Virus record (IMG/VR): IMGVR_UViG_3300031787_000029
Span: 47,084 to 111,083 of that record
Length of the DNA stretch: 64,000 nucleotides
DNA from: a virus
Direction: 5' to 3' (one strand)
The notes under the pieces are model-generated. The model was given only the letters and a program-made list of their open reading frames with translations, did no database searches and had not been told where the DNA came from. The translations under genes were made by a program, and so were the position numbers. Shown here piece after piece: positions 49,837 through 59,949 of the stretch. Position 1 is the first letter of the stretch. The number at the start of each line of letters is the position of its first letter.

Positions 49837-52800
49837 ATGGCACAAAATACCAACCTAAATGCATCTCCATATTTTGATGATTTTGATGCTACTAAAAATT
49901 ATCAAAGGGTACTGTTTAAACCAGGAACTCCAATACAGGCTAGAGAACTAACAACTCTACAATCTATTCTACAGAGCCAAATAGAAAAGTTTGGTAAGCA
50001 CTTTTTTAAAGAAGGATCTGTAGTTATTCCTGGACAAATTGCTTACGACCCCGATTATTTTTACGTTCAAATTGACCCCAGCCACTTAGGTATACCAGTA
50101 TCTCTTTATATTTCCGAATTAGTAGGAAAATATATAAAAGGCGAGACTAGTGGAGTTAGAGCTTTAGTACAAGGATATATTACTGATCAAGAGTCTACTA
50201 ACGGTAACTATACTCTTTATGTAAAATATCAAAGTAGTAGTGAAATAGATTTTTCGACCAACTCCTTTGTTAATGGTGAAAATTTAATCTTATTGCAAGA
50301 TCTAGAATACTCTCTTTCTACAATTAGATCGGATTCCACTTTTGCTACAACTATCGTAACAGATGCTGTTGGATCTGCTTCTGCTGCTAAAATTGAAAAT
50401 GGTGTTTATTTTATAAGAGGATTTTTTGTAGATGTTAGTGCTCAATCAATAATTTTAGATCAATATTCTAGTTTTCCATCATATAGAGTTGGATTATTAA
50501 TAAATGAGTCTATTGTTGTAGCTTCTCAACAAAATCCTGATCTATTTGATAATGCTAGGGGATTCTCTAATTTTGCGGCTCCTGGAGCTGATAGATTTAA
50601 GATAACAGCAACTCTAATTAAAAAATCTTTGAATGATTTAAATGATGAAGATTTTATTGAGTTAATGCGACTTGAAGATGGAATCATTCAAAAGTTCGTT
50701 AAAGAAACTAACTCAACATTGATTAGGGATGAATTAGCTAGAAGAACTTATGATGAATCTGGGGATTATTATATAAATCCGTTTACAGTAAACATAAAAG
50801 AATCCCTAAACGACAATATGGGGAATGGTGGAGTATTCGGTGAAGGTCAAATTACGAAATCGGGGAATCTTCCATCTGAAGATTTGATGTCTATTCAAAT
50901 ATCCCCAGGTAAAGCTTATGTAAGGGGATATGAAATAGAAACCATCAATACAATTTCGGTTGATTTAGAAAAAACTAGAACAACTGAAAAAGTACAAAAC
51001 TCTTCAGTACCCTTTACTTTAGGTAGACAATTAGAACTTAACAATGTTCATGGGTCTGTGCCAATAGGATTTGATTCTACTTCTACTGTCAAATTTTATT
51101 CAAATAGAACAGTTTCGGGTGGAAGTGCATCTGGACTAGAAATTGGTGTTGGTAGAGTATATGATTTTAAATTAAAAAGTTCAGAATATGTCAATAATTC
51201 AACTGTATATGAAACTTCACTATATGATATTCAGACATATGTTTATTTAAATTTAAATGCAACTATCACACTTCAAGCACCTGCATTTATTGAAGGCAAA
51301 AACAGCAATGCATCTGGATACTTAGTACAAAATGCCACAGAAACGAATCAGTTAATACTTTATCAAGTTTCTGGTACATTTGCTCAAAATGAAGAAATAA
51401 AAATTAATGGTATAGATGCATCTAGAACTATTAAATCCGTAAGAGATTATAGTATTTCCGATATCAAACAAGTAGTTGGTAACGGTGTTACTTTTAGTGC
51501 AGATACTGTTCTTTCCAGGGGAATAGATCTTTCTCCACAAGGTTCTACTTTTACAATTACCGGCAGTTCTGGAGGAGTTAGTACAGTAACTACATCAAGT
51601 TCAACATTTTATGTTGGTGTTAGTACTGGTGATATAATCTCATACAGTTCTTCAGGAAACACTGTACCTACTTATAATAGAGTAAAAGAAGTTGTAGCAA
51701 CTTCAAATTCTATTATTATTGAGCCTACCACCGATGTTGTGGGAGTTTCTTCTGGATCTTTACCAGGAAGTACAATAAACACCACTAATCTGATAAAAGT
51801 TACTCCTCAGATTTTAAATACAAATCAGGCATACTTATATACAGAATTGGAGTATGACAACGTTGCTGAAACTGATCTTACTGGATCTTCTATTGTAATT
51901 AGAAAGTCATATTCAGTCACAGTTTCTTCTGGTGGACTAAATCAAGTATTAGAAACTGATACTTCTTTAACTTTAGAACCATACGATGAAGAATATTACA
52001 ACCTTTCTTTTGCGAATGGGGATGTTGAACAACTTAACAATCAAAAACTAACTGTATCGGGAAGAACTGTAAGTCTGCAAAATATAAGTCAAGACGGACC
52101 TGCAAGATTGACCGTCACATTTTTAAAAGAAGATTTAAAACCAAAAAATAAAGTTTATAATAGATGTAGTGAACTTATAGTAAGTGGATCATCAAACACT
52201 TCTTCTGGTGTAGCCGGAACATCACTAGCTGATGGTTTGACATATAATTCCTTATATGGAACTAGAGTTCAAGATAAAAATATATGTTTAAATGTACCTG
52301 ATGTAGAAGAGCTACTGGCTGTTTATGAATCTTCGGATTCTAATGATCCAGATCTGCCAAGACTTGTTCTAACAAATTTAAATGCAAATATACTTAATTC
52401 AATAAAAGGTGAATTAGTTTTTGGACAAGCAAGTAGAGCAGCAGCTAGATTAGTATCCAATAATAGTACAAATGAGGTTGAGGTTGTCTTTTTAAATGAA
52501 AAAACTTTTGTAACCGGAGAAAGAGTTACATTTAAAGAATCTCAAATAACAGCTATTGTCTCTTCCTTTGTTCAAGGTGATAGAGATATAACTTCTAGTT
52601 TTGTTTTAAATCCAAATCAAAAGCCGGAGTATTCTGATTATTCGTATGTAACAAGAAGATCTGATGATTCTCCTCCAACTAAAAAGTTAAAAATAATTTT
52701 CAATAATTATACCATTGATTCTAATGATAATGGTCACTTCGTTACTGTAGATTCATACGCTAAGGATAGATATACTTCAGATTTACCAATTATTTCAAAT

Positions 52801-55800
52801 ATTGCCGCTAGTGATATTATTGATGTAAGACCAAGAGTAGTTCCATTTAACGTTTCTACTGCAACTAAATCTCCATTTGAATTTGGATCAAGAGTCTTCA
52901 CCACCGGTTCAAATTCCAGTCCCTATAATTTTGCAAAAGGTAGATCGATAAATCTAGGTTATTCATATTATTTGGGAAGAATTGACAAATTGTATTTGAG
53001 TAAAGATGGAAAGTTCTTTGTAAATGCTGGAGTACCTTCATTAGAACCAAAAGAACCAAATCCTGTAGATAATTGTCTTGAAATATCAACTATAGTCATA
53101 CCTCCATATGTCTATGATGTTTCAGATGTTAAAAATATTTTATCATCTCATAAGAGATATAGAATGAAAGATATTTCCAATTTGGAAGATAGATTGAAAA
53201 ATGTAGAGTATTATACTTCACTCTCTCTATTGGAAACGGATACCAAAAATTTAACTCTACGAGATGAACAAACTCAGTTAGATAGATTTAAATGTGGATT
53301 TTTTGTAGACAACTTTAAATCTATTTTTGGTGGTGGGTTAGGAAACCCTGCCTATAAATGTAGTATAGACACAGCGAATGGATATTTAAGACCACAACAT
53401 TATACTACTTCATTAGATCTTCTTTTAGGTTCTGAAGCAGTAATTGGTGTAGGAAATACATCTAATCCTGACGCAGATCTTAGATTTGTAACTGATCTTG
53501 GATCCCCAAATACAAAAAAAGTAGGTGATGTAGTTTGTCTGAACTATACAGATGTTGTTTATTTTAGAAATAATTTTGCAACTAGATCTGAAAATGTAAA
53601 TCCTTTTGCTGTTGTTAACTGGATTGGATCAATTGATTTGAGTCCAGCTTCCGATACTTGGGTAGAAACAAGAGTCACCGAAAAAGTTGAAGATCGTGAC
53701 GGCAACTATCAATCAACTATTGATCAGTTAGGTATAGACAGTAATACTGGACTTTCTCCAGTCAATTGGGGTGCATGGGAAACAAACTGGACGGGTTCTC
53801 GTGAAGCCGGTAGACAAACAGTAGAAACCATAAAAACTGGTAGTACAGTTCTGTCTACAGATGTTTCTAAAATTCCAAAAAAGAAAAAAAATAACAATAA
53901 AAATAAAAACAATAAAGCTAAGAAAAAAGGTAAAGGTAAGTCACTAGTTACCACTACTATTGAAGAAGAATTTACAACGTTTGAGAATGTCTCTACAATA
54001 ACAACTACTAATCAATCTAGAAGTGGTATACAGTATAAAGTTAATGAAAGATGGGACAGTGTTAATGTAGGAGACAGAGTAGTTTCTACTGACATAATTC
54101 ATACGATGAGAAGTAGAAACATTGAATTTGTTGCAAGAAGAATGAAACCAAATGGATTAGTATATCCATTTTTTGATAACGTTGACATGTCATCGTATAT
54201 AATTCCAAAACTTCTTGAAGTTACCATGGCTTCTGGAACATTCTCTGTAGGAGAAACTGTAACTGGAGTTTCTGGATCTGTAAGTGTTAGATTTAGATTA
54301 GCAAGTCCTAATCACAAATATGGTCCATATAACAGTCCAACACAAACTTATTCGCAAAACCCTTATAATACAACTGAAGTAGTACCAACTTCATATTCTA
54401 CTACATCTACTATTTTGAATGTAGATACCGCTAGTTTAGAGTTACAGTCAAATTCTGCTTTCTATGGCAATATTATTGTTGGAATGACTCTTACTGGAGC
54501 TTCTAGTGGAGCTGTAGCTAATATTACAAATATTAGACTTATTGCTGATAATACTGGCGCAATAATAGGATCTCTCTTTATTCCAGATCCAACATTACCA
54601 TCAACTCCTAAGTTCGAAACTGGAACTAAAACCTTTACACTTACATCAAGTAAGACTAACGCCACAATAATTGGAACAACAGATAGCACTGCAGAAACAA
54701 ACTTCTCTTCTTCTGGAACATTAGCTAATGTAGAAAATCTTACAATAAGAACAAGAAATGCAGATGTAGAAAGACTTACTCAATCTGATGAAAGAGAAGA
54801 ATCTGAAACTACTACTGAATTGCAAGCCGCAACTTCTACAGAAGTAGTGACTTCAGAAGAAGTAGTTAGAACCAGATCAATACAAACTCCTGCAAATCAA
54901 AAACCACAAAAGAAACAACCAAAAGCAAATCAAAAACCAGAAAAGAAACAAAAACAACAACAAGCTAAGTGTAAAGAGTTAAAAAATAGAGGAAAAAATC
55001 AAAAGAGATTTGTTGATCCTTTAGCACAATCTTTTGAAGTAGTAGAAACTAACGGTGTTTATATCACAAAAGTTGAAGTTTTCTTTAGATCTAAAGATAC
55101 TACTGGACTCCCTGTTACGATGCAAATTCGTACAATGCAAACTGGTTTACCAACACAAACCATAGTACCTTTTGGTGAAATTGTTTTAGATCCGGAACAG
55201 GTTAATGTTTCCGATGATGCAAGTGTACCAACAGCTTTTACTTTCCCATCCCCAGTTTATTTAGCTCCAGATAGTCAATATTCCGTTGTCTTACTATCAG
55301 CATCTAATTCCTACAATGTTTGGATTTCTAGAATGGGTGAAAAAGACATTTCAACCATTAATAGATCTGAGTCTGAACAGATTATTGTTTCTCAACAACC
55401 ATTATTAGGATCCCTATTTAAGTCCCAAAACGGAGCAACGTGGGATCCAAGTCAATTGGAAGATTTAAAACTGGTTGTATATAGAGCGGAATTTTTCAAT
55501 GGAACTTCTACAGTACGATTCTATAATCCAGATTTGAATATTGGTAATAATCAAATTGCATCATTACAAGTCAATCCAATTGAAACAATATCTAAGACTG
55601 TTTTAGTTGGTATTGGTAGAAGTCTAACCAATTCTGAAGTTACTACACTGACTCCTGGATTAACAATTTTACAGTATGGTAACTCCGGATTTAGTGGAAA
55701 ACTACGGAATGTTATTGGAGCAATAGGAATTTCTAGTACGTTAACTTTAACTTCTCCTGGAACTGGTTTTACATCAAATTATACAGTATATTCAAATGTT

Positions 55801-57519
55801 AATTTACTACCTATTACTGGTAGAGGTAGTGGAGGAAAAGTTAATATTGCTGTTTCTGGTGGAGTAGCTATAGCCGCAACTGTTTCTGTTGGTGGAACTG
55901 GATATTCTTATGGAGATACTCTGACAGTAGATTACTCTCAGACGGGTGGATTTGGAAAAAATCTTCTACTATCAATACCAAATAATGTTGGAATCATATC
56001 ATCATTCAACACCTTATTATTGGATAATGTTCAAGGTAATGTAGTCGTAGATAGCTCATCGAATTTAATTTTTGTTGGTTCTGGTGGAACAAGTTTACTG
56101 GCCGGTGCTAATGTCAGTTATTCTGAAGTTGTCACTGATGGATTACATTTTAAAGTAAAACATTCCAATCATGGAATGTATGCCACAAATAATTTTGTAA
56201 CTCTTTCTTCTATACAATCTGACCAAAGACCACAAACCATAAATTCTAGTTATACTTCAACTTCTACATCGGACATTGTTCTGAGTTCTGTAGGAATATT
56301 CACTAGTTTTGAAAACGTTCCAGTTTCTAACACCAATCCTGGATATATTCTTATTGGAGATGAGATTATAAGATATACTGGAGTGACTACATCTACAAAT
56401 GTACTTAGTGGCATTACTAGAGGTATAGATTCAACAGTACCTTCAAATTATGCTGCATTAGAACAAGTATTTAAATATGAACTTAATGGAGTTTCTTTAA
56501 GAAGAATAAACAAAACACATGGTTTTGCTGATACTAATTTTTCCAAGTATCCAATAGATTTAGATCATTATTACTTAAAAGTAGGTGTAAGTACCAATGG
56601 TCCAGATAGATCTGAAGGTAATGGTAATGGATTCCCAGCTTTAGCATTTAATGAAACAAAATCTTGCGGTTCTTATGATGCTTTACAACTAATAAATTCT
56701 TATAAGACTCCAAAAGCTACGCAAAATATACCATTTAGCGTAATTACTCCAAACATTGCTATAGCTACTCCACAAGGTACAACTGTATCTGCAAGAATAA
56801 GAACATTTTCTGGAGGTTCACCAAATAATAATAGTATTACCCCATTCGTTGACCAGGGATTTGAGGACATAGCACTAGACACAACAAATTATCTTTCCAG
56901 TCCAAGGATAATATGTTCAGAGGTAAATGAAAATAATTATTTGCAAGATTATCCAGGTAAAAAATCTTTCACAATGGAAGTTAGTTTAATTACCAGCGAT
57001 TCTAGAGTTTCTCCTCTTATTGATTTGGATAGAGTTAATATAATTACTACTGGAAATAGAATGAATTCTACAGTTTCAAATTATGCTACAAATCCATTAG
57101 TAAATTCTCTCTTAAATGACCCTTCTGCAGCTAGTTACGTTACTAAAGTTGTTAGATTGGAAAGGGGATCTGATAATTTGAAAGTCTTCTTTGATGCATA
57201 TAGACATAGTACTAATGATATACGAGTAATGTATAGACTCTTCAGATCAGATTCAGATCCTACTACTCAGTTATATGAATTATTCCCAGGATATGATAAC
57301 TTAGATGAAAATAAAAATGTTATAAATCCATATGATAATAATGGAAAACCAGATATTGAAGTAGTACCATCATCCACATTGGCTGATTTTAGATCACATG
57401 AATTTACTGCAAAGAATCTACCATTGTTTAATGGATTCCAAATTAAAATTATTATGACAGGAACAAATCTTGCATATGTTCCTCTGATTAGAGATTTACG
57501 AGTAATTGCTTCAGTATAA
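49837..57519 (+). CDS. DUF4815-type giant virion protein (gp9/10 position)
   Basis: 2560 residues. N-terminal YFDDFDATKNYQRVLFKPGT and IQARELTTLQSILQSQIEKF are typical of DUF4815 structural proteins of cyanophages. Two linkers of Lys/Asn/Gln occur at about 1348-1370 (KKKKNNNKNKNNKAKKKGKG) and 1688-1730. DPLAQSFEVVETNGVYITKV begins the third part, which has jelly-roll-like strands. GxGY repeats occur further on. In T4 this position holds gp9-gp11; a baseplate-to-fibre role is inferred. Confidence 0.75.
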   Translation: MAQNTNLNASPYFDDFDATKNYQRVLFKPGTPIQARELTTLQSILQSQIEKFGKHFFKEGSVVIPGQIAYDPDYFYVQIDPSHLGIPVSLYISELVGKYIKGETSGVRALVQGYITDQESTNGNYTLYVKYQSSSEIDFSTNSFVNGENLILLQDLEYSLSTIRSDSTFATTIVTDAVGSASAAKIENGVYFIRGFFVDVSAQSIILDQYSSFPSYRVGLLINESIVVASQQNPDLFDNARGFSNFAAPGADRFKITATLIKKSLNDLNDEDFIELMRLEDGIIQKFVKETNSTLIRDELARRTYDESGDYYINPFTVNIKESLNDNMGNGGVFGEGQITKSGNLPSEDLMSIQISPGKAYVRGYEIETINTISVDLEKTRTTEKVQNSSVPFTLGRQLELNNVHGSVPIGFDSTSTVKFYSNRTVSGGSASGLEIGVGRVYDFKLKSSEYVNNSTVYETSLYDIQTYVYLNLNATITLQAPAFIEGKNSNASGYLVQNATETNQLILYQVSGTFAQNEEIKINGIDASRTIKSVRDYSISDIKQVVGNGVTFSADTVLSRGIDLSPQGSTFTITGSSGGVSTVTTSSSTFYVGVSTGDIISYSSSGNTVPTYNRVKEVVATSNSIIIEPTTDVVGVSSGSLPGSTINTTNLIKVTPQILNTNQAYLYTELEYDNVAETDLTGSSIVIRKSYSVTVSSGGLNQVLETDTSLTLEPYDEEYYNLSFANGDVEQLNNQKLTVSGRTVSLQNISQDGPARLTVTFLKEDLKPKNKVYNRCSELIVSGSSNTSSGVAGTSLADGLTYNSLYGTRVQDKNICLNVPDVEELLAVYESSDSNDPDLPRLVLTNLNANILNSIKGELVFGQASRAAARLVSNNSTNEVEVVFLNEKTFVTGERVTFKESQITAIVSSFVQGDRDITSSFVLNPNQKPEYSDYSYVTRRSDDSPPTKKLKIIFNNYTIDSNDNGHFVTVDSYAKDRYTSDLPIISNIAASDIIDVRPRVVPFNVSTATKSPFEFGSRVFTTGSNSSPYNFAKGRSINLGYSYYLGRIDKLYLSKDGKFFVNAGVPSLEPKEPNPVDNCLEISTIVIPPYVYDVSDVKNILSSHKRYRMKDISNLEDRLKNVEYYTSLSLLETDTKNLTLRDEQTQLDRFKCGFFVDNFKSIFGGGLGNPAYKCSIDTANGYLRPQHYTTSLDLLLGSEAVIGVGNTSNPDADLRFVTDLGSPNTKKVGDVVCLNYTDVVYFRNNFATRSENVNPFAVVNWIGSIDLSPASDTWVETRVTEKVEDRDGNYQSTIDQLGIDSNTGLSPVNWGAWETNWTGSREAGRQTVETIKTGSTVLSTDVSKIPKKKKNNNKNKNNKAKKKGKGKSLVTTTIEEEFTTFENVSTITTTNQSRSGIQYKVNERWDSVNVGDRVVSTDIIHTMRSRNIEFVARRMKPNGLVYPFFDNVDMSSYIIPKLLEVTMASGTFSVGETVTGVSGSVSVRFRLASPNHKYGPYNSPTQTYSQNPYNTTEVVPTSYSTTSTILNVDTASLELQSNSAFYGNIIVGMTLTGASSGAVANITNIRLIADNTGAIIGSLFIPDPTLPSTPKFETGTKTFTLTSSKTNATIIGTTDSTAETNFSSSGTLANVENLTIRTRNADVERLTQSDEREESETTTELQAATSTEVVTSEEVVRTRSIQTPANQKPQKKQPKANQKPEKKQKQQQAKCKELKNRGKNQKRFVDPLAQSFEVVETNGVYITKVEVFFRSKDTTGLPVTMQIRTMQTGLPTQTIVPFGEIVLDPEQVNVSDDASVPTAFTFPSPVYLAPDSQYSVVLLSASNSYNVWISRMGEKDISTINRSESEQIIVSQQPLLGSLFKSQNGATWDPSQLEDLKLVVYRAEFFNGTSTVRFYNPDLNIGNNQIASLQVNPIETISKTVLVGIGRSLTNSEVTTLTPGLTILQYGNSGFSGKLRNVIGAIGISSTLTLTSPGTGFTSNYTVYSNVNLLPITGRGSGGKVNIAVSGGVAIAATVSVGGTGYSYGDTLTVDYSQTGGFGKNLLLSIPNNVGIISSFNTLLLDNVQGNVVVDSSSNLIFVGSGGTSLLAGANVSYSEVVTDGLHFKVKHSNHGMYATNNFVTLSSIQSDQRPQTINSSYTSTSTSDIVLSSVGIFTSFENVPVSNTNPGYILIGDEIIRYTGVTTSTNVLSGITRGIDSTVPSNYAALEQVFKYELNGVSLRRINKTHGFADTNFSKYPIDLDHYYLKVGVSTNGPDRSEGNGNGFPALAFNETKSCGSYDALQLINSYKTPKATQNIPFSVITPNIAIATPQGTTVSARIRTFSGGSPNNNSITPFVDQGFEDIALDTTNYLSSPRIICSEVNENNYLQDYPGKKSFTMEVSLITSDSRVSPLIDLDRVNIITTGNRMNSTVSNYATNPLVNSLLNDPSAASYVTKVVRLERGSDNLKVFFDAYRHSTNDIRVMYRLFRSDSDPTTQLYELFPGYDNLDENKNVINPYDNNGKPDIEVVPSSTLADFRSHEFTAKNLPLFNGFQIKIIMTGTNLAYVPLIRDLRVIASV

Positions 57520-57521
57520 CT

Positions 57522-57761
57522 ATGAGAATTCCAGTAGAAGGTAATCCAGGGTTTTATCGTGATCAATCTAGTGGAGCAATTCTAAATTGCTCCGATTCTG
57601 AATACAATTCTTATGTTCAATTGAAACAACTTAAGTTAAAGGAAAAAGAAGAAATCAATCAACTAAAGGAAAATGTTAGTAAGGTTGATTTACTTCAAAA
57701 AGAAATAGATGAAATTAAGGACATGATGAAAATGATTTTGAAAAAAATGGATTCTAACTGA
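57522..57761 (+). CDS. Conserved small coiled-coil protein
   Basis: 79 residues. RIPVEGNPGFYRDQSSGAIL at the N-terminus, then a coiled coil (LKLKEKEEINQLKENVSKVD). Conserved next to tail genes of cyanomyoviruses; maybe a chaperone or trimerisation factor (speculative). Two bases after the previous stop. Confidence 0.65.
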   Translation: MRIPVEGNPGFYRDQSSGAILNCSDSEYNSYVQLKQLKLKEKEEINQLKENVSKVDLLQKEIDEIKDMMKMILKKMDSN

Positions 57762-57770
57762 TAAATAATT
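57760..57770 (+). promoter_or_regulatory. Late-type promoter element
   Basis: GATAAATAATT overlaps the preceding stop, 17 bases upstream of ATG 57788. Confidence 0.55.
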
Positions 57771-57787
57771 AAAAATACAGTAGAATA

Positions 57788-58120
57788 ATGGCGGCAAGAA
57801 ATGTAAATCTAGTTCTTGAACAGGGGGTTGACTTTCAAGCCACCTTTACAATCAGGAATACTAATAATGCACCATTAAACCTAACTGGATACACTGGTAT
57901 TTCTTCAATCAGGAAACATCCATCATCTTCAACTTCTTATCCTTTAACTCTTAGTTTTGTAGATAGACTAAACGGTAAAATTGCAGTATCTATGGGATAT
58001 ACTGCAACCGATTCTATAGAAGGTGGTCGATATGTTTATGATGTAGTTCTTATTTCTCCAAATTCATATAGAACAAGAGCTATTCAAGGAAATGTTCTAG
58101 TAACTCCAGGAGTTTCATAA
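57788..58120 (+). CDS. Small virion protein with BppU-like Ig-type fold
   Basis: 110 residues. NLVLEQGVDFQATFTIRNTN, APLNLTGYTGISSIR, YVYDVVLISP and a final NVLVTPGVS fit the beta-sandwich found in phage BppU N-terminal domains. Likely baseplate or fibre attachment. One-base overlap with the next gene. Confidence 0.65.
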   Translation: MAARNVNLVLEQGVDFQATFTIRNTNNAPLNLTGYTGISSIRKHPSSSTSYPLTLSFVDRLNGKIAVSMGYTATDSIEGGRYVYDVVLISPNSYRTRAIQGNVLVTPGVS

Positions 58121-58797
58121 TGACCGATTATATAGTAACTTTAAATGAACCAGGTCCGTATAGGATTGGAGTTGATTATGAAATTCCAACAAAATCAATA
58201 CAGTATGGGAATATTATTTTAGATAATATAAATTCCCAATTTACTGGCGTTGCCCATACTTTTGGACTTTATTCATCATCTACATCATATGTTCCAATTA
58301 ATGATCAACAGTTAATTGTTGTCAAAAATAATTTGGTGATGGAACCAAATGAAGATTATACCACTTCAAGTAATAATATAATTTTCACTTCTGCTCCAAA
58401 TCCTGGTGATGATGTTTTTATTATAGCTTTAGCAACAACTGCAGATTTGACAAGAACCATTAATTATGTGGTTGATAGTGGATCAATATCAATGGTATCT
58501 GGTAATAAGGGATCTGTAACTTTAGATGTTAGTGGTGTATTGGAATCTTTAACTATTTTATCTGATCAACAGGGAGATTTAACACTAGACATTAAAAAAT
58601 CGAACTATTCTACATTTCCAACATTTACTTCTATTGTTGGTGGAACTTATCCACAAATGACAAACTCTAGAAAAGTTCGTGATGATGTTCTTACAGGTTG
58701 GACGAAAACTATAATTGCTGGAGACATTTTGACTTTCGATGTGATATCAGTCAATAACATTAATAGGTTTCTAATCTCTCTGAAATTAAAATTATAA
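58120..58797 (+). CDS. Virion structural protein, 225 residues
   Basis: Beta-rich. Residues 1-110 contain a hairpin unit QYGNIILDNINSQFTGVAHT also seen in the giant proteins (LFNNTNSSTNINNNPIILIN-like units). The C-terminus is a small beta domain (GDILTFDVISVNNINRFLIS). Probably a tail accessory protein; T4 equivalent not identified. Confidence 0.65.
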   Translation: MTDYIVTLNEPGPYRIGVDYEIPTKSIQYGNIILDNINSQFTGVAHTFGLYSSSTSYVPINDQQLIVVKNNLVMEPNEDYTTSSNNIIFTSAPNPGDDVFIIALATTADLTRTINYVVDSGSISMVSGNKGSVTLDVSGVLESLTILSDQQGDLTLDIKKSNYSTFPTFTSIVGGTYPQMTNSRKVRDDVLTGWTKTIIAGDILTFDVISVNNINRFLISLKLKL

Positions 58798-58800
58798 ATA
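58793..58800 (+). promoter_or_regulatory. Late promoter, exact T4 consensus
   Basis: TATAAATA, identical to the T4 late promoter consensus, 45 bases upstream of ATG 58846. Confidence 0.7.
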
Positions 58801-58845
58801 AAGATAGTTATTACAAAATCGTAGCCTGTAGGGGAGTTATTTCGA

Positions 58846-59853
58846 ATGGCACTATTAGTCCCAAATATAGGAGAACTTGAGTCGCTTAGGTATCTAGTTG
58901 CACAAAACAATCACACTGCAAGTCTTGCTGACCAGTCTCCCAGAAACTTAGTTTTAAAACTTTTTACCAGTAATACTACTCCAGCAGAGAGTGATGTTCC
59001 TTCAGCTTCTGCGTATTTTGAGCCATATGGTATAGGTAACACGAATGCTTATGGGTTTGCTCCTACTACAGGCTATCCATATTGTGTAAATAATAGATCT
59101 GATCAGACATATACTTCACAGACAGGTATTCTTTTGAATGGTTCTCGTTGGAGAATCAATCAGGTTGGTTCTGGAACAACTGCAACATATCCAGAACAAA
59201 CATTTACCTTCACTGGAGCAGCCGGGGATGTTTATGGTTATTATGTAACCAGAGCAAACAACATGCCTGTTTCCGTACAAGGTGTAGTCCATTATGCATC
59301 TGTAGGTATTGGAACAACTATAACCAAAGGTGATAATACCGACCCAGTTATTGGAGTTGTTGGTAACTCTTATATCACTGTTGATCCAGATCAAAACGTT
59401 GATGATTTAACTCTTGGAATGAGAGTTGCAGGAAACGCTGGTATTCAAACTGGTACAATTGTTATTGGAATCGACAGAGCATTAAAAGTTGTTTATTTGG
59501 ATAAACCACTTATTGACAACATTCAGCTTGCAACAGATCCAAGTGTAACTTTCAGTTTTGGAAAAATTGTTGCAACTGGACACCAATTGGTTGCTGGAGA
59601 TATCCTATATGTTGCAGCAGGAACTGGTAATACTACTTTGACATCTGGAACATATACCGTATTCTCTGTTCCTAATGCAAATGAGTTTACTACTACACCA
59701 GCACTCACAGCTACTCCAAACGCATCTGCTGGATTGAGTACCGCAACTCTTTATAGTTCAATTATGTATGCAGAAAGATTTACTAACGGACCATACACAA
59801 TTGCTAACAACGGAGACCAAATCAAAATTACTCTAAACGTTGCTCTAGATTGA
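58846..59853 (+). CDS. Conserved virion structural protein, 335 residues
   Basis: MALLVPNIGELESLRYLVAQ is the hallmark of a structural protein common in cyanomyoviruses. The rest is beta-rich, with Gly/Thr-rich turns (AGTGNTTLTSGTYTVFSV). It has its own consensus late promoter and a strong terminator, suggesting high expression and perhaps many copies per virion. Function not known from T4. Confidence 0.75.
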   Translation: MALLVPNIGELESLRYLVAQNNHTASLADQSPRNLVLKLFTSNTTPAESDVPSASAYFEPYGIGNTNAYGFAPTTGYPYCVNNRSDQTYTSQTGILLNGSRWRINQVGSGTTATYPEQTFTFTGAAGDVYGYYVTRANNMPVSVQGVVHYASVGIGTTITKGDNTDPVIGVVGNSYITVDPDQNVDDLTLGMRVAGNAGIQTGTIVIGIDRALKVVYLDKPLIDNIQLATDPSVTFSFGKIVATGHQLVAGDILYVAAGTGNTTLTSGTYTVFSVPNANEFTTTPALTATPNASAGLSTATLYSSIMYAERFTNGPYTIANNGDQIKITLNVALD

Positions 59854-59886
59854 TTTTATATTAAAAATTTAATATTTTTTGATGGT

Positions 59887-59922
59887 GAGAGGATTGCATT
59901 TTTATGGCGATCCTCTCTTTTT
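59887..59922 (+). terminator. Intrinsic terminator
   Basis: Stem GAGAGGATTGC (59887-59897) with GCGATCCTCTC (59907-59917), one G-T pair, then TTTTTCTTT. Confidence 0.85.
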
Positions 59923-59949
59923 CTTTAAAAATTCTGTTGGGCTATCTCT

